Part shown: piece by piece, positions 1 through 6,045 of the stretch
Layout: the number at the start of each line of letters is the position of its first letter
Numbering within the stretch: position 1 is the first letter of the stretch
From: DATFXF01 sp035258565
GTDB taxonomy: Bacteria > Acidobacteriota > Terriglobia > Acidiferrales > UBA7541
DNA length: 6,683 nt
Direction of reading: 5' to 3'
Assembly: GCA_035258565.1 (NCBI GenBank)
Contig: DATFXF010000023.1
Location: 1-6,683, forward strand
The notes under the pieces: model-generated
Database searches by the model: none
What the model was told of the DNA's origin: nothing
Seen by the model: only the letters and a program-made list of their open reading frames with translations
Translations under genes and position numbers: made by a program

Positions 1-458
1 TGCGCGCCGCCGCGGACGAGCAGGAAGCCCTCGCGGCGGTCGCGGAAGATATTCTGCGTCGCAACACCGAAGACCCGACGCTTGGGCGGCTGCTCTTGTT
101 TAGCGCGCTGGAGAACCACCGGCTTTCGCACCGTTTTTTCCGCACGCATGTGGCTCGGTATTACGAAGCGCTGGCCAGGCACATCCGGCAGGGCATCCGC
201 GCCGGTAGGTTTCGCCGCGTGGATCCACTCGTCGCTGCGCGCGGGTTTCTTGGTATGGTTGTCTACCATTTTCTGATCCAGGAGTTGTTCGGCGGCCGGC
301 GCTATCAGAAGTTCGACACCGGTCTTGTTTGCCGGACGCTGGCGGAGATTTGGCTCGAGGGCATGCGCGTTTCGGGGAAGCGTCGCGCCAGTGCGCGGCA
401 CCTGCTGCGCTCACAAACCGTCCGCTTTCCTCGAGCATCGAAGAGGGAAAGAGGCTGA
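1..458 (+). CDS. TetR/AcrR-family transcriptional regulator, C-terminal part (5' truncated)
   Basis: The reading frame is open from base 3 to the TGA at 456-458, giving about 151 residues. The N-terminal helix-turn-helix that would bind DNA lies off the left edge. What remains is an all-helical ligand-binding and dimerisation domain. It contains a helix ending LGRLLLFSALENHRLSHRFF, then a helix around HVARYYEALARHIRQGIRAGRFR followed by VDPLVAARGFLGMVVYHFL, an order typical of TetR/AcrR C-terminal domains. It ends with a basic, probably disordered tail of about 30 residues rich in Arg and Ser. The stop codon sits directly before the RND adaptor gene, so the likely role, by analogy with AcrR-type local repressors, is to sense a toxic compound and control the efflux operon that follows. 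The family call rests on fold pattern and neighbourhood because the DNA-binding domain is not visible. Another all-helical regulator is possible but less likely. Confidence 0.8.
   Translation, partial: RAAADEQEALAAVAEDILRRNTEDPTLGRLLLFSALENHRLSHRFFRTHVARYYEALARHIRQGIRAGRFRRVDPLVAARGFLGMVVYHFLIQELFGGRRYQKFDTGLVCRTLAEIWLEGMRVSGKRRASARHLLRSQTVRFPRASKRERG
448..454 (+). promoter_or_regulatory. Possible ribosome binding site for a TTG start of the adaptor
   Basis: The purine run AAAGAGG ends 6 bases before a TTG at 461, which is in the adaptor frame and only 2 bases after the repressor stop. It is the best classical Shine-Dalgarno/start pairing upstream of the adaptor's signal peptide. The signal peptide it would produce is unusually long, so its use is uncertain. 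Confidence 0.3.
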
Positions 459-460
459 CC

Positions 461-1687
461 TTGCCCGGCTCGGGGTGGACGGGGCGCTTCCGTCGAGAAC
501 TCCCCGAGTTCGATAGGAGCGGTCCTATTCTGGTCGGAGACGCAAGCTCGCGCGATCGTTGGTCGGCATGGTCGAAAGCGAAGCCGCTCGGGTTTGCGGC
601 GTGCCTGCTGGGCCTGCTCGCGGCGGCCGGATGTTCGAAGCGTCAAGATCCGCGAGCCGCCGTGCAGCCACCGGTCCCCGTGCTGGTTGCCCGGGTTGTT
701 GAGAAGACCGTTCCCGTCGAGGTGCGCGCGATCGGAACCGCGGAAGCCTACTCAACCGTCTCGATCAAGGCCCAGGTCTCGGGCGAGGTGACCCAAGTCC
801 ACTTCCGTGAAGGGCAGGACGTGCGCAAAGGCCAGCTGCTGTTCACCATCGATCGTCGCCCGTTTGACGCAGCCCTACACCAGGCGGAAGCTAATTTGGC
901 GCGGGACCAGACTCAGGAAGCATTAGCCGAGGTACAGGCGCGACGCTACACCAAGCTTTTCCAGGAAGGTGTTTCGGCCAAGGAGCAAGCCGACCAGATG
1001 CAGGCCAATGCCGACGCCTTGAAGGCCGCAGTTTTAGCCGACAAGGCCGCGGTGGAGTATGCCAAGTTGCAGCTCGAGTACTGCTCCATCTACTCGCCGA
1101 TGGACGGCCGCACCGGCAGCCTCATGGTGCATGCTGGCAACCTGGTGAAGGCCAACGACGTTCCCGTGCTGGTAGTGATCAACCAGATCACGCCAATTTA
1201 CGTAAACTTCTCGCCGCCGGAGGATGTGCTGCCGCAAGTGAAAAAGTATATGGCCCTGGGACGGCTGAGAGTGGAAGCGTTTCCGCCCGACGACCCCCGC
1301 CACCCGGGGGTGGGCTACCTGTCGTTCGTGGACAACGCAGTGGACAACGCGACGGGAACGGTTCGTTTGAAGGGAACCTTCGAGAATACCGACCATCGGC
1401 TGTGGCCGGGCGAGTTCGTCAATGTGGTGCTCACTGTGGCAGAACAGCCGAATGCGCTCCTCGTGCCCTCGCAGGCGGTGCAGACCGGACAGGGCGGGCA
1501 ATTCGTTTTCGTGGTCAAGTCCGATCAGACGGTGGAGTCGCGGCCCGTGGTGGTGTCCCGTATCTTGGAAGGCAATGCAATCGTGGACCGGGGCGTGCGT
1601 CTGGGCGAGGTGGTGGTAACGGATGGCCAGGTGGGCCTCGTGCCTGGGGCGCGCGTCGAGATCAAGACGGGTTCGCAGGGGGGCTAG
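461..1687 (+). CDS. RND efflux periplasmic adaptor (membrane fusion protein, MdtA-like lipoprotein)
   Basis: This is the adaptor of a tripartite RND pump, bridging the inner-membrane permease and an outer-membrane channel. Numbered from TTG 461 it has 408 residues. A hydrophobic run (GFAACLLGLLAAAGC) ends in a lipobox-like AAGC with the Cys at residue 58 (codon 632-634), so it is probably lipid-anchored and processed to about 351 residues, close to the family norm. Domains follow in MFP order: first half of the lipoyl-like domain (about 100-130, with VSGEV and REGQDVRKGQLLFTID), a helical hairpin (about 132-215), second lipoyl half (YSPMDGRTG then HAGNLVKAND), a beta-barrel (ITPIYVNFSPPEDVLPQV to WPGEFVNVVL), and a membrane-proximal domain (LLVPSQAVQTGQGGQFVFVV to the C-terminus). 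The IDRRPFDAALHQAEANLA stretch is characteristic of MdtA relatives. The start is uncertain: 461 is the nearest common start codon, but it puts 57 residues before the lipid-anchored Cys. The permease follows after 11 bases, so the two are surely co-expressed. Confidence 0.93.
   Translation: MPGSGWTGRFRRELPEFDRSGPILVGDASSRDRWSAWSKAKPLGFAACLLGLLAAAGCSKRQDPRAAVQPPVPVLVARVVEKTVPVEVRAIGTAEAYSTVSIKAQVSGEVTQVHFREGQDVRKGQLLFTIDRRPFDAALHQAEANLARDQTQEALAEVQARRYTKLFQEGVSAKEQADQMQANADALKAAVLADKAAVEYAKLQLEYCSIYSPMDGRTGSLMVHAGNLVKANDVPVLVVINQITPIYVNFSPPEDVLPQVKKYMALGRLRVEAFPPDDPRHPGVGYLSFVDNAVDNATGTVRLKGTFENTDHRLWPGEFVNVVLTVAEQPNALLVPSQAVQTGQGGQFVFVVKSDQTVESRPVVVSRILEGNAIVDRGVRLGEVVVTDGQVGLVPGARVEIKTGSQGG
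515..519 (+). promoter_or_regulatory. AGGAG motif before an in-frame ATT (alternative adaptor start)
   Basis: A perfect AGGAG lies 7 bases upstream of an in-frame ATT at 527, and 10 upstream of an in-frame CTG at 530. Starting at either would give a leader of about 34-35 residues before the lipobox Cys, more plausible in length than the one from TTG 461. ATT and CTG starts are rare, so this is a candidate only. Confidence 0.2.
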
Positions 1688-1698
1688 AGCGAGCGCAC

Positions 1699-4600
1699 AT
1701 GAACCTGGCCGAGCTATTTATCCGCCGACCGGTCATGACCACGCTGGTCATGGTGGCGATTCTCTTGTTTGGATTGGCCGGCTACCGCCTGCTTCCCGTC
1801 AGCGACCTGCCCAACGTGGACTTTCCGACCATCAACGTGACGGCAAGCCTGCCCGGCGCTAGTCCCGACACCATGGCCTCTTCGGTCGCCACTCCCCTCG
1901 AGAAGCAGTTCTCGACCATCGCGGGCCTGGATTCCATGACCTCGACGAGCGCGCTGGGCATTACGAACATCACTCTGCAGTTTTCGCTGAGCCGCAATAT
2001 TGACAGCGCGGGCCAAGACGTGCAGGCGGCGATCGCGCGGGCAGCAGGGCAGCTCCCGCCGAACCTACCGACGCCGCCCACGTTCAACAAGGTCAATCCG
2101 GCCGATCAGCCGATCCTCTACCTGTCGCTCAGTTCGCCCACGCTGCCGCTCTATCAAGTAGACGAATATGCCGAGACGCTGATCGCGCAGCGCGTGTCGA
2201 TGGTCAGCGGGATCGCGCAAGTCAGCGTATTCGGCTCGCAGAAGTACGCCGTGCATGTCCAGTTCGATCCGAAGGCGCTGGCCTACCGAAAAATCGGGAT
2301 CGACGAAGCCGCTGCGGCAGTCGTCCATGGCAACGCCTATCTACCCACCGGCACGCTCTACGGTCCGCACCAGGCTTATACCGTGCAGGCCAACGGCCAG
2401 CTCACCACTGCTTCCCACTACAATACGCTGATCATCGCCTACCGGAACGGTTCGCCGGTTCGGCTGAGCGAGATCGGGCGCGCGCTGGATAGCGTGCAGA
2501 ACGACAAGCTGGCGAGCTGGTTCAACAATAGGCGCGCGATTGTGCTGGCGATTCAGCGCCAGCCCGGAACAAATACGGTGGAGGTCGTAGACTCGATTAA
2601 GAAGCTCCTGCCGACCTTCCGCCTACAGATGCCGCCTTCGGTGAACTTGAACGTCCTGTACGACCGCTCCGTCTCGATCCGGGACTCGGTCAACGACGTG
2701 AAGTTCAGCCTGTTTCTGGCGATTGTCCTGGTGGTGCTGGTGATCTTCCTGTTCCTGCGAAACCTGTCGGCGACGGTGATTCCTAGCTTTGCGCTGCCGA
2801 TGTCCATCATCGGCACGTTTGCGGTGATGTACGAGTTGGGCTATACGGTCGACAACCTCTCGCTGATGGCCCTGACGCTCTCGGTGGGCTTCGTCGTCGA
2901 TGATGCCATCGTCATGCTCGAAAACATCGTCCGGCACATGGAGATGGGCGAAGGCGTGCTCCACGCGGCGCTCAACGGCTCCCGCGAAATCAGCTTCACG
3001 ATCCTTTCGATGACGCTCTCGCTCGCCGCCGTATTTCTTCCGGTGCTGCTGATGAGTGGCATCCTGGGGCGGCTGCTGCATGAGTTTGCCGTTGTCATCT
3101 CCATGGCCATTCTGGTCTCGGGTTTCGTCTCCCTGACCCTGACGCCGATGCTCTGCAGCCGCTTCTTGCGCCCGCCCCATGAAGCAAAGCACGGTCGCCT
3201 TTATATGGCGCTCGAGCGCTTCTTCGACAATCTGCTGCACGGCTACGACCTCACACTGCAGTCTGCCTTGCGGCACCGCGTGGCGGTCATGGTGACCTCC
3301 GGCGTGATTCTGGTTATCACCGCCTGGCAGTTTTGGGTGATCCCCAAGGGATTCCTACCCAACGAGGATACCGGGCAGATTTTCTCCTTCACCGAGGCGG
3401 GCCAGGACATCTCCTTCGAGGCCATGAAGCAGCACCAGCTGGCCTTAAATGCGATTGTGGAGAAGGACCCCAATGTCGCCAACTTCATGTCTTCGGTCGG
3501 CGCCAGCGGACCCAATGCCACCATGAACACGGGCCGAATCTTCATGCGACTGAAGCCTCCTTCTGCGCGACAGTGGTCCAGGAACCGTTGGTACGACTCT
3601 TGGCGGACGGAGGCCGCCGGCCACCCCATCTTCGAGCGCTTCCTGGACGTGGTCCGACCGATCTTCGAACATCACCTGGATGTGGACGAGGTCATTGATG
3701 AGATGCGCCCGAAACTGGCGGTTGTGCCCGGAATTCGGGTGTTCATGCAAAACCTGCCGCCGATCCGCATCGGCGGCCAGCTAACGAAGAGCCAGTATCA
3801 GTTCGCCATGCAGAGTCCCGATACGGATGCGCTGTATGGCCGCGCCACTGCTTTCGAGAACAAGCTGCGCCAGTTGCCGGGTTTGCAGGACGTGACCAGT
3901 GACCTGCAGATCAGGAACCTCCAGGCCAGGATCCACATCGACCGAGACAAGGCGTCGGCACTCGGTGTGACGGCGAACCAGGTCGAGGAAGCACTCTACA
4001 CCGCCTACGGCCAGCGGCAAATCTCCACCATCTACGCACCCAACAACGAATACTGGGTGATCACGGAGCTCGAGCCGCAGTATCAGTTGGACCCCAACGC
4101 GCTCTCGATGCTCTATATCCGGTCCAGTCAGGGCCAACTGGTTCCGCTGAACACGGTGGCCAGTTTCAGTCCCTCGGTTGGTCCTCTGACCGTCACCCAC
4201 CTCGGCCAACTGCCCTCGGTGACGATCTCTTTCAACCTAAGGCCGGGAGTAGCACTCGGTGACGCCGTCAAGGCAGTGGATCGCTTGGCGAGCGAGACCC
4301 TCCCGCCCACCATCAGCACCACCTTCCAGGGGACGGCTCAGGCCTTCCAATCGTCGCTGACCGGGCTCGGACTGCTGTTAGTGCTGGCCATTCTCGTGAT
4401 TTACATCGTGCTGGGGATCCTCTATGAAAGCTTTATCCACCCCCTTACGATTCTTTCCGGCTTGCCCTCGGCTGCTTTCGGAGCGCTCCTGACGCTCCAG
4501 TTGTTCCACGTGGAGCTGAACATCTATGGATTCGTGGGCGTGATCATGCTCATTGGTATCGTGAAGAAAAACGCGATCATGATGATCGATTTCGCTTTGG

Positions 4601-4974
4601 AGGCGCAGAGGAGCACAGGCAAGCCCGCCGCTGTGGCGATTTACAACGGTTGCCTCGTGCGCTTCCGGCCGATCATGATGACAACGATGGCGGCCCTGAT
4701 GGGCACCTTACCCATCGCGCTGGGTTTTGGGACTGGCGCCTCCGCGCGCCGGCCGCTGGGCTTGGCGGTGGTGGGTGGCCTAATGTTCTCGCAGCTTGTG
4801 ACGCTGTATCTGACCCCGGTCTTTTATACGTACATGGATTCGTTCCAGCAGTGGATGGGCCGCAAGGGAGCCACTGCCGAGGCGCCAGGCGAAGCCGTGC
4901 CGGTGGGCAGCGTTGGTCGCCCGGCCCCACGGCTCGCCGACAACTCTGTCCCCGCTGGCAAGCCGGGCCGGTAG
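1699..4974 (+). CDS. RND efflux inner-membrane permease, MdtB/MdtC-like (HAE1 family)
   Basis: This is a proton-driven drug/amphiphile exporter of 1091 residues (family usually about 1020-1060). The ATG at 1699 begins MNLAELFIRRPVMTTLVMV, the standard RND N-terminus at the start of TM1. A larger in-frame extension upstream only overlaps the adaptor and is discarded. The layout is complete: TM1 (about 10-30), porter loop 1, TM2-6 (about 335-485), TM7 (about 527-548), porter loop 2, TM8-12 (about 887-1045). Proton-relay residues are intact: Asp401-Asp402 in VVDDAIVMLENI of TM4 and Lys957 in IGIVKKNAIMMIDFAL of TM10, matching AcrB Asp407/Asp408/Lys940. GQLTKSQYQF, FGQRQISTIY-like wording and GILYESFIHPLTILSGLPSA point to the MdtB/MdtC branch. 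Two features are unusual: an insert of about 34 residues near 626-659 and a polar, Pro/Gly-rich C-terminal tail of about 45 residues. There is no strong Shine-Dalgarno, so translation may be coupled to the adaptor. The substrate cannot be read from sequence, and a single permease gene suggests a homotrimer. Confidence 0.97.
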   Translation: MNLAELFIRRPVMTTLVMVAILLFGLAGYRLLPVSDLPNVDFPTINVTASLPGASPDTMASSVATPLEKQFSTIAGLDSMTSTSALGITNITLQFSLSRNIDSAGQDVQAAIARAAGQLPPNLPTPPTFNKVNPADQPILYLSLSSPTLPLYQVDEYAETLIAQRVSMVSGIAQVSVFGSQKYAVHVQFDPKALAYRKIGIDEAAAAVVHGNAYLPTGTLYGPHQAYTVQANGQLTTASHYNTLIIAYRNGSPVRLSEIGRALDSVQNDKLASWFNNRRAIVLAIQRQPGTNTVEVVDSIKKLLPTFRLQMPPSVNLNVLYDRSVSIRDSVNDVKFSLFLAIVLVVLVIFLFLRNLSATVIPSFALPMSIIGTFAVMYELGYTVDNLSLMALTLSVGFVVDDAIVMLENIVRHMEMGEGVLHAALNGSREISFTILSMTLSLAAVFLPVLLMSGILGRLLHEFAVVISMAILVSGFVSLTLTPMLCSRFLRPPHEAKHGRLYMALERFFDNLLHGYDLTLQSALRHRVAVMVTSGVILVITAWQFWVIPKGFLPNEDTGQIFSFTEAGQDISFEAMKQHQLALNAIVEKDPNVANFMSSVGASGPNATMNTGRIFMRLKPPSARQWSRNRWYDSWRTEAAGHPIFERFLDVVRPIFEHHLDVDEVIDEMRPKLAVVPGIRVFMQNLPPIRIGGQLTKSQYQFAMQSPDTDALYGRATAFENKLRQLPGLQDVTSDLQIRNLQARIHIDRDKASALGVTANQVEEALYTAYGQRQISTIYAPNNEYWVITELEPQYQLDPNALSMLYIRSSQGQLVPLNTVASFSPSVGPLTVTHLGQLPSVTISFNLRPGVALGDAVKAVDRLASETLPPTISTTFQGTAQAFQSSLTGLGLLLVLAILVIYIVLGILYESFIHPLTILSGLPSAAFGALLTLQLFHVELNIYGFVGVIMLIGIVKKNAIMMIDFALEAQRSTGKPAAVAIYNGCLVRFRPIMMTTMAALMGTLPIALGFGTGASARRPLGLAVVGGLMFSQLVTLYLTPVFYTYMDSFQQWMGRKGATAEAPGEAVPVGSVGRPAPRLADNSVPAGKPGR
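3622..3687 (+). repeat. 33-base imperfect tandem repeat inside the RND permease gene
   Basis: Two adjacent 33-base units (3622-3654 and 3655-3687) match at 23 of 33 positions by hand count. They encode HPIFERFLDVV followed directly by RPIFEHHLDVD. Differences include several synonymous third-position changes (for example GAG/GAA and GAC/GAT), as expected of an old in-frame duplication. The repeat lies at the end of the extra segment in the second periplasmic loop (residues 642-663). Confidence 0.55.
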
Positions 4975-5022
4975 TCCCGGCGTTCTTGTGGATCCTCGCG
5001 GAGGAGTAGGGTGCGTACCCGG
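4975..5022. other. Short convergent intergenic spacer with weak hairpins
   Basis: These 48 bases separate the permease stop from the stop of the minus-strand glycosyltransferase. They hold two small perfect inverted repeats: TCCTC-GCG-GAGGA at 4993-5005 and GGGT-GCGT-ACCC at 5009-5020. Neither is followed by a T-run on either strand, so this is not a convincing intrinsic terminator. The hairpins could still act as weak bidirectional stops, or termination may be Rho-dependent. Confidence 0.4.
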
Positions 5023-6045
5023 TCAGCTGCCGGTGATTCCGGAGGGGCGTGAGGGTTCGGCGGTGTCCGGCAGCTCCCTGCGACGGCTTTTCACCTCCCG
5101 CACTGCGTAGATGGGCTTGTTCTGCGTCTCGTAGTAGGTGCGTGCGAGCATCTCCCCCAGCAGGCCCATGGAGAGAAACTGGATGCCGCTGACAACGAGC
5201 GCGATCCCCAGGAGCAGCAACGGTCCGTGGAGCACCATAATGTCCTGGCCGAGAGCCACCTTGTCGTACAGCAGAAACAGGTTGATCATGAGGCCGGCCC
5301 CCATGCCCAGCAGGCCGAACAGGCCGAAAAACTGGAGCGGCTTGGTCGAGTAGTCAAGCAGGAACTTGACACTCAAGAGGTCGAGCAGCACGCGCGTCGT
5401 GCGTCCCAGGCCGTAGTTTGATTTGCCGCTCTTGCGGTGCACGTTCTTGATCGGCACCTCGGCGATCTTCGCGCCGCTCCAGCTGGCCAGCGCGGGAATG
5501 AAGCGGTGGAGCTCGCCGTAGAGATGGATCTCCGAGAGGATCTCGCGGCGGTAGGCTTTGAAGGTCGTGCCGAAATCGTGCAGGTTGATGCCGGAGAGCT
5601 TGGCCATGGCCCAATTGGCCACCCGGCTGGGCACGCGGCGCGTCAGCCAGGCGTCCTGGCGCTCCACCCGCCAGCCGCTCACGATGTCGTAGCCCTCCTT
5701 GATTTTTCCGATGAACGTGGGGATTTCTTCCGGGTCGTGCTGCAGGTCGCCGTCCATTGAGAGAACCACATCGCCGCGAGCGAAGTCGAATCCCGCTTTG
5801 AGCGCTGCAGTCTGTCCGAAGTTTCGGCGGAGCCGCAAGACGTTCACCCGCTGGTCGTGGTTGTAAATCTCGAGCAGGATCTTGTAGGTATCGTCGTGGC
5901 TGCCGTCGTCGACGAACACTAATTCATAGGGTTCGCCGAGCGCATCCATCACTTCGGTGATCTTCATGTACAGCGGCGGGATGCTTTCCTGCTCGTTGAA
6001 GAAGGGCACGACGATGGAATAGGCCATGGGCTCTTCGTTTCTCAT
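5023..6045 (-). CDS. Family 2 glycosyltransferase, DPM1/ArnC/GtrB-like (polyprenyl-phosphate sugar transferase)
   Basis: This 340-residue enzyme probably moves a sugar from a nucleotide donor to undecaprenyl phosphate at the cytoplasmic face of the inner membrane. The GT-A fold motifs are all present: IVVPFFNEQESI (11-22), the nucleotide-binding VFVDDGSHDDT (43-53), RNFGQTAALKAGFDFARGD (74-92), and the metal-binding and catalytic stretch MDGDLQHDPEEIP (97-109). Then come DFGTTFKAYRREIL (157-170), HRFIPALASWSGAKIAEVPI (180-199) and RKSGKSNYGLGR (204-215), typical of polyprenyl-phosphate transferases. Two membrane helices follow (about 239-260 and 275-297), then a basic, Pro-rich tail. The ATG at 6045 is chosen because it overlaps the upstream deacetylase stop as ATGA; the ATG at 6027 (starting MAYSIVV) is a credible alternative, and longer starts would run into the deacetylase. 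The sugar is not readable from sequence, but the coupled deacetylase suggests an N-acetylated hexosamine. Confidence 0.93.
   Translation of the reverse strand: MRNEEPMAYSIVVPFFNEQESIPPLYMKITEVMDALGEPYELVFVDDGSHDDTYKILLEIYNHDQRVNVLRLRRNFGQTAALKAGFDFARGDVVLSMDGDLQHDPEEIPTFIGKIKEGYDIVSGWRVERQDAWLTRRVPSRVANWAMAKLSGINLHDFGTTFKAYRREILSEIHLYGELHRFIPALASWSGAKIAEVPIKNVHRKSGKSNYGLGRTTRVLLDLLSVKFLLDYSTKPLQFFGLFGLLGMGAGLMINLFLLYDKVALGQDIMVLHGPLLLLGIALVVSGIQFLSMGLLGEMLARTYYETQNKPIYAVREVKSRRRELPDTAEPSRPSGITGS
6042..6045 (-). promoter_or_regulatory. ATGA stop/start overlap coupling deacetylase and glycosyltransferase
   Basis: Read on the minus strand, the glycosyltransferase ATG (6045-6043) and the deacetylase TGA (6044-6042) share bases. 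No clear Shine-Dalgarno precedes the ATG, so the terminating ribosome probably reinitiates. This supports one operon with matched expression of both proteins. Confidence 0.75.

Noticed and set aside
329..460. ATG-initiated N-terminal extension of the adaptor from 329
   Set aside because: It would overlap the repressor's coding end by about 130 bases and place about 100 residues before the lipobox. The translated extension shows no domain.
1034..1501. Minus-strand open frame (155 codons) opposite the adaptor
   Set aside because: It lies wholly inside the well-supported adaptor gene and has a His/Arg/Val-biased composition with no motif, so it is a shadow of the real frame.
1402..1698. N-terminal extension of the permease from 1402
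   Set aside because: It overlaps the adaptor's conserved C-terminal domain and encodes Gly/Arg-rich sequence. The RND N-terminus clearly begins at the ATG at 1699.
2623..3276. Long minus-strand open frame (217 codons) opposite the permease
   Set aside because: It is antisense to conserved RND membrane helices. Its product is a His/Arg/Gln-rich low-complexity sequence typical of the reverse frame of GC-rich hydrophobic coding DNA, with no recognisable domain.
3541..3690. Compensated double frameshift as an explanation of the permease insert
   Set aside because: The alternative plus frame through this stretch gives no recognisable RND sequence. The insert itself has clean codon use (GC-rich third positions in the repeat units), so a true in-frame insertion is preferred.
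5437..5760. Plus-strand open frame (107 codons) opposite the glycosyltransferase
   Set aside because: It is antisense to the conserved GT2 catalytic core, with no start signal and no recognisable motif.
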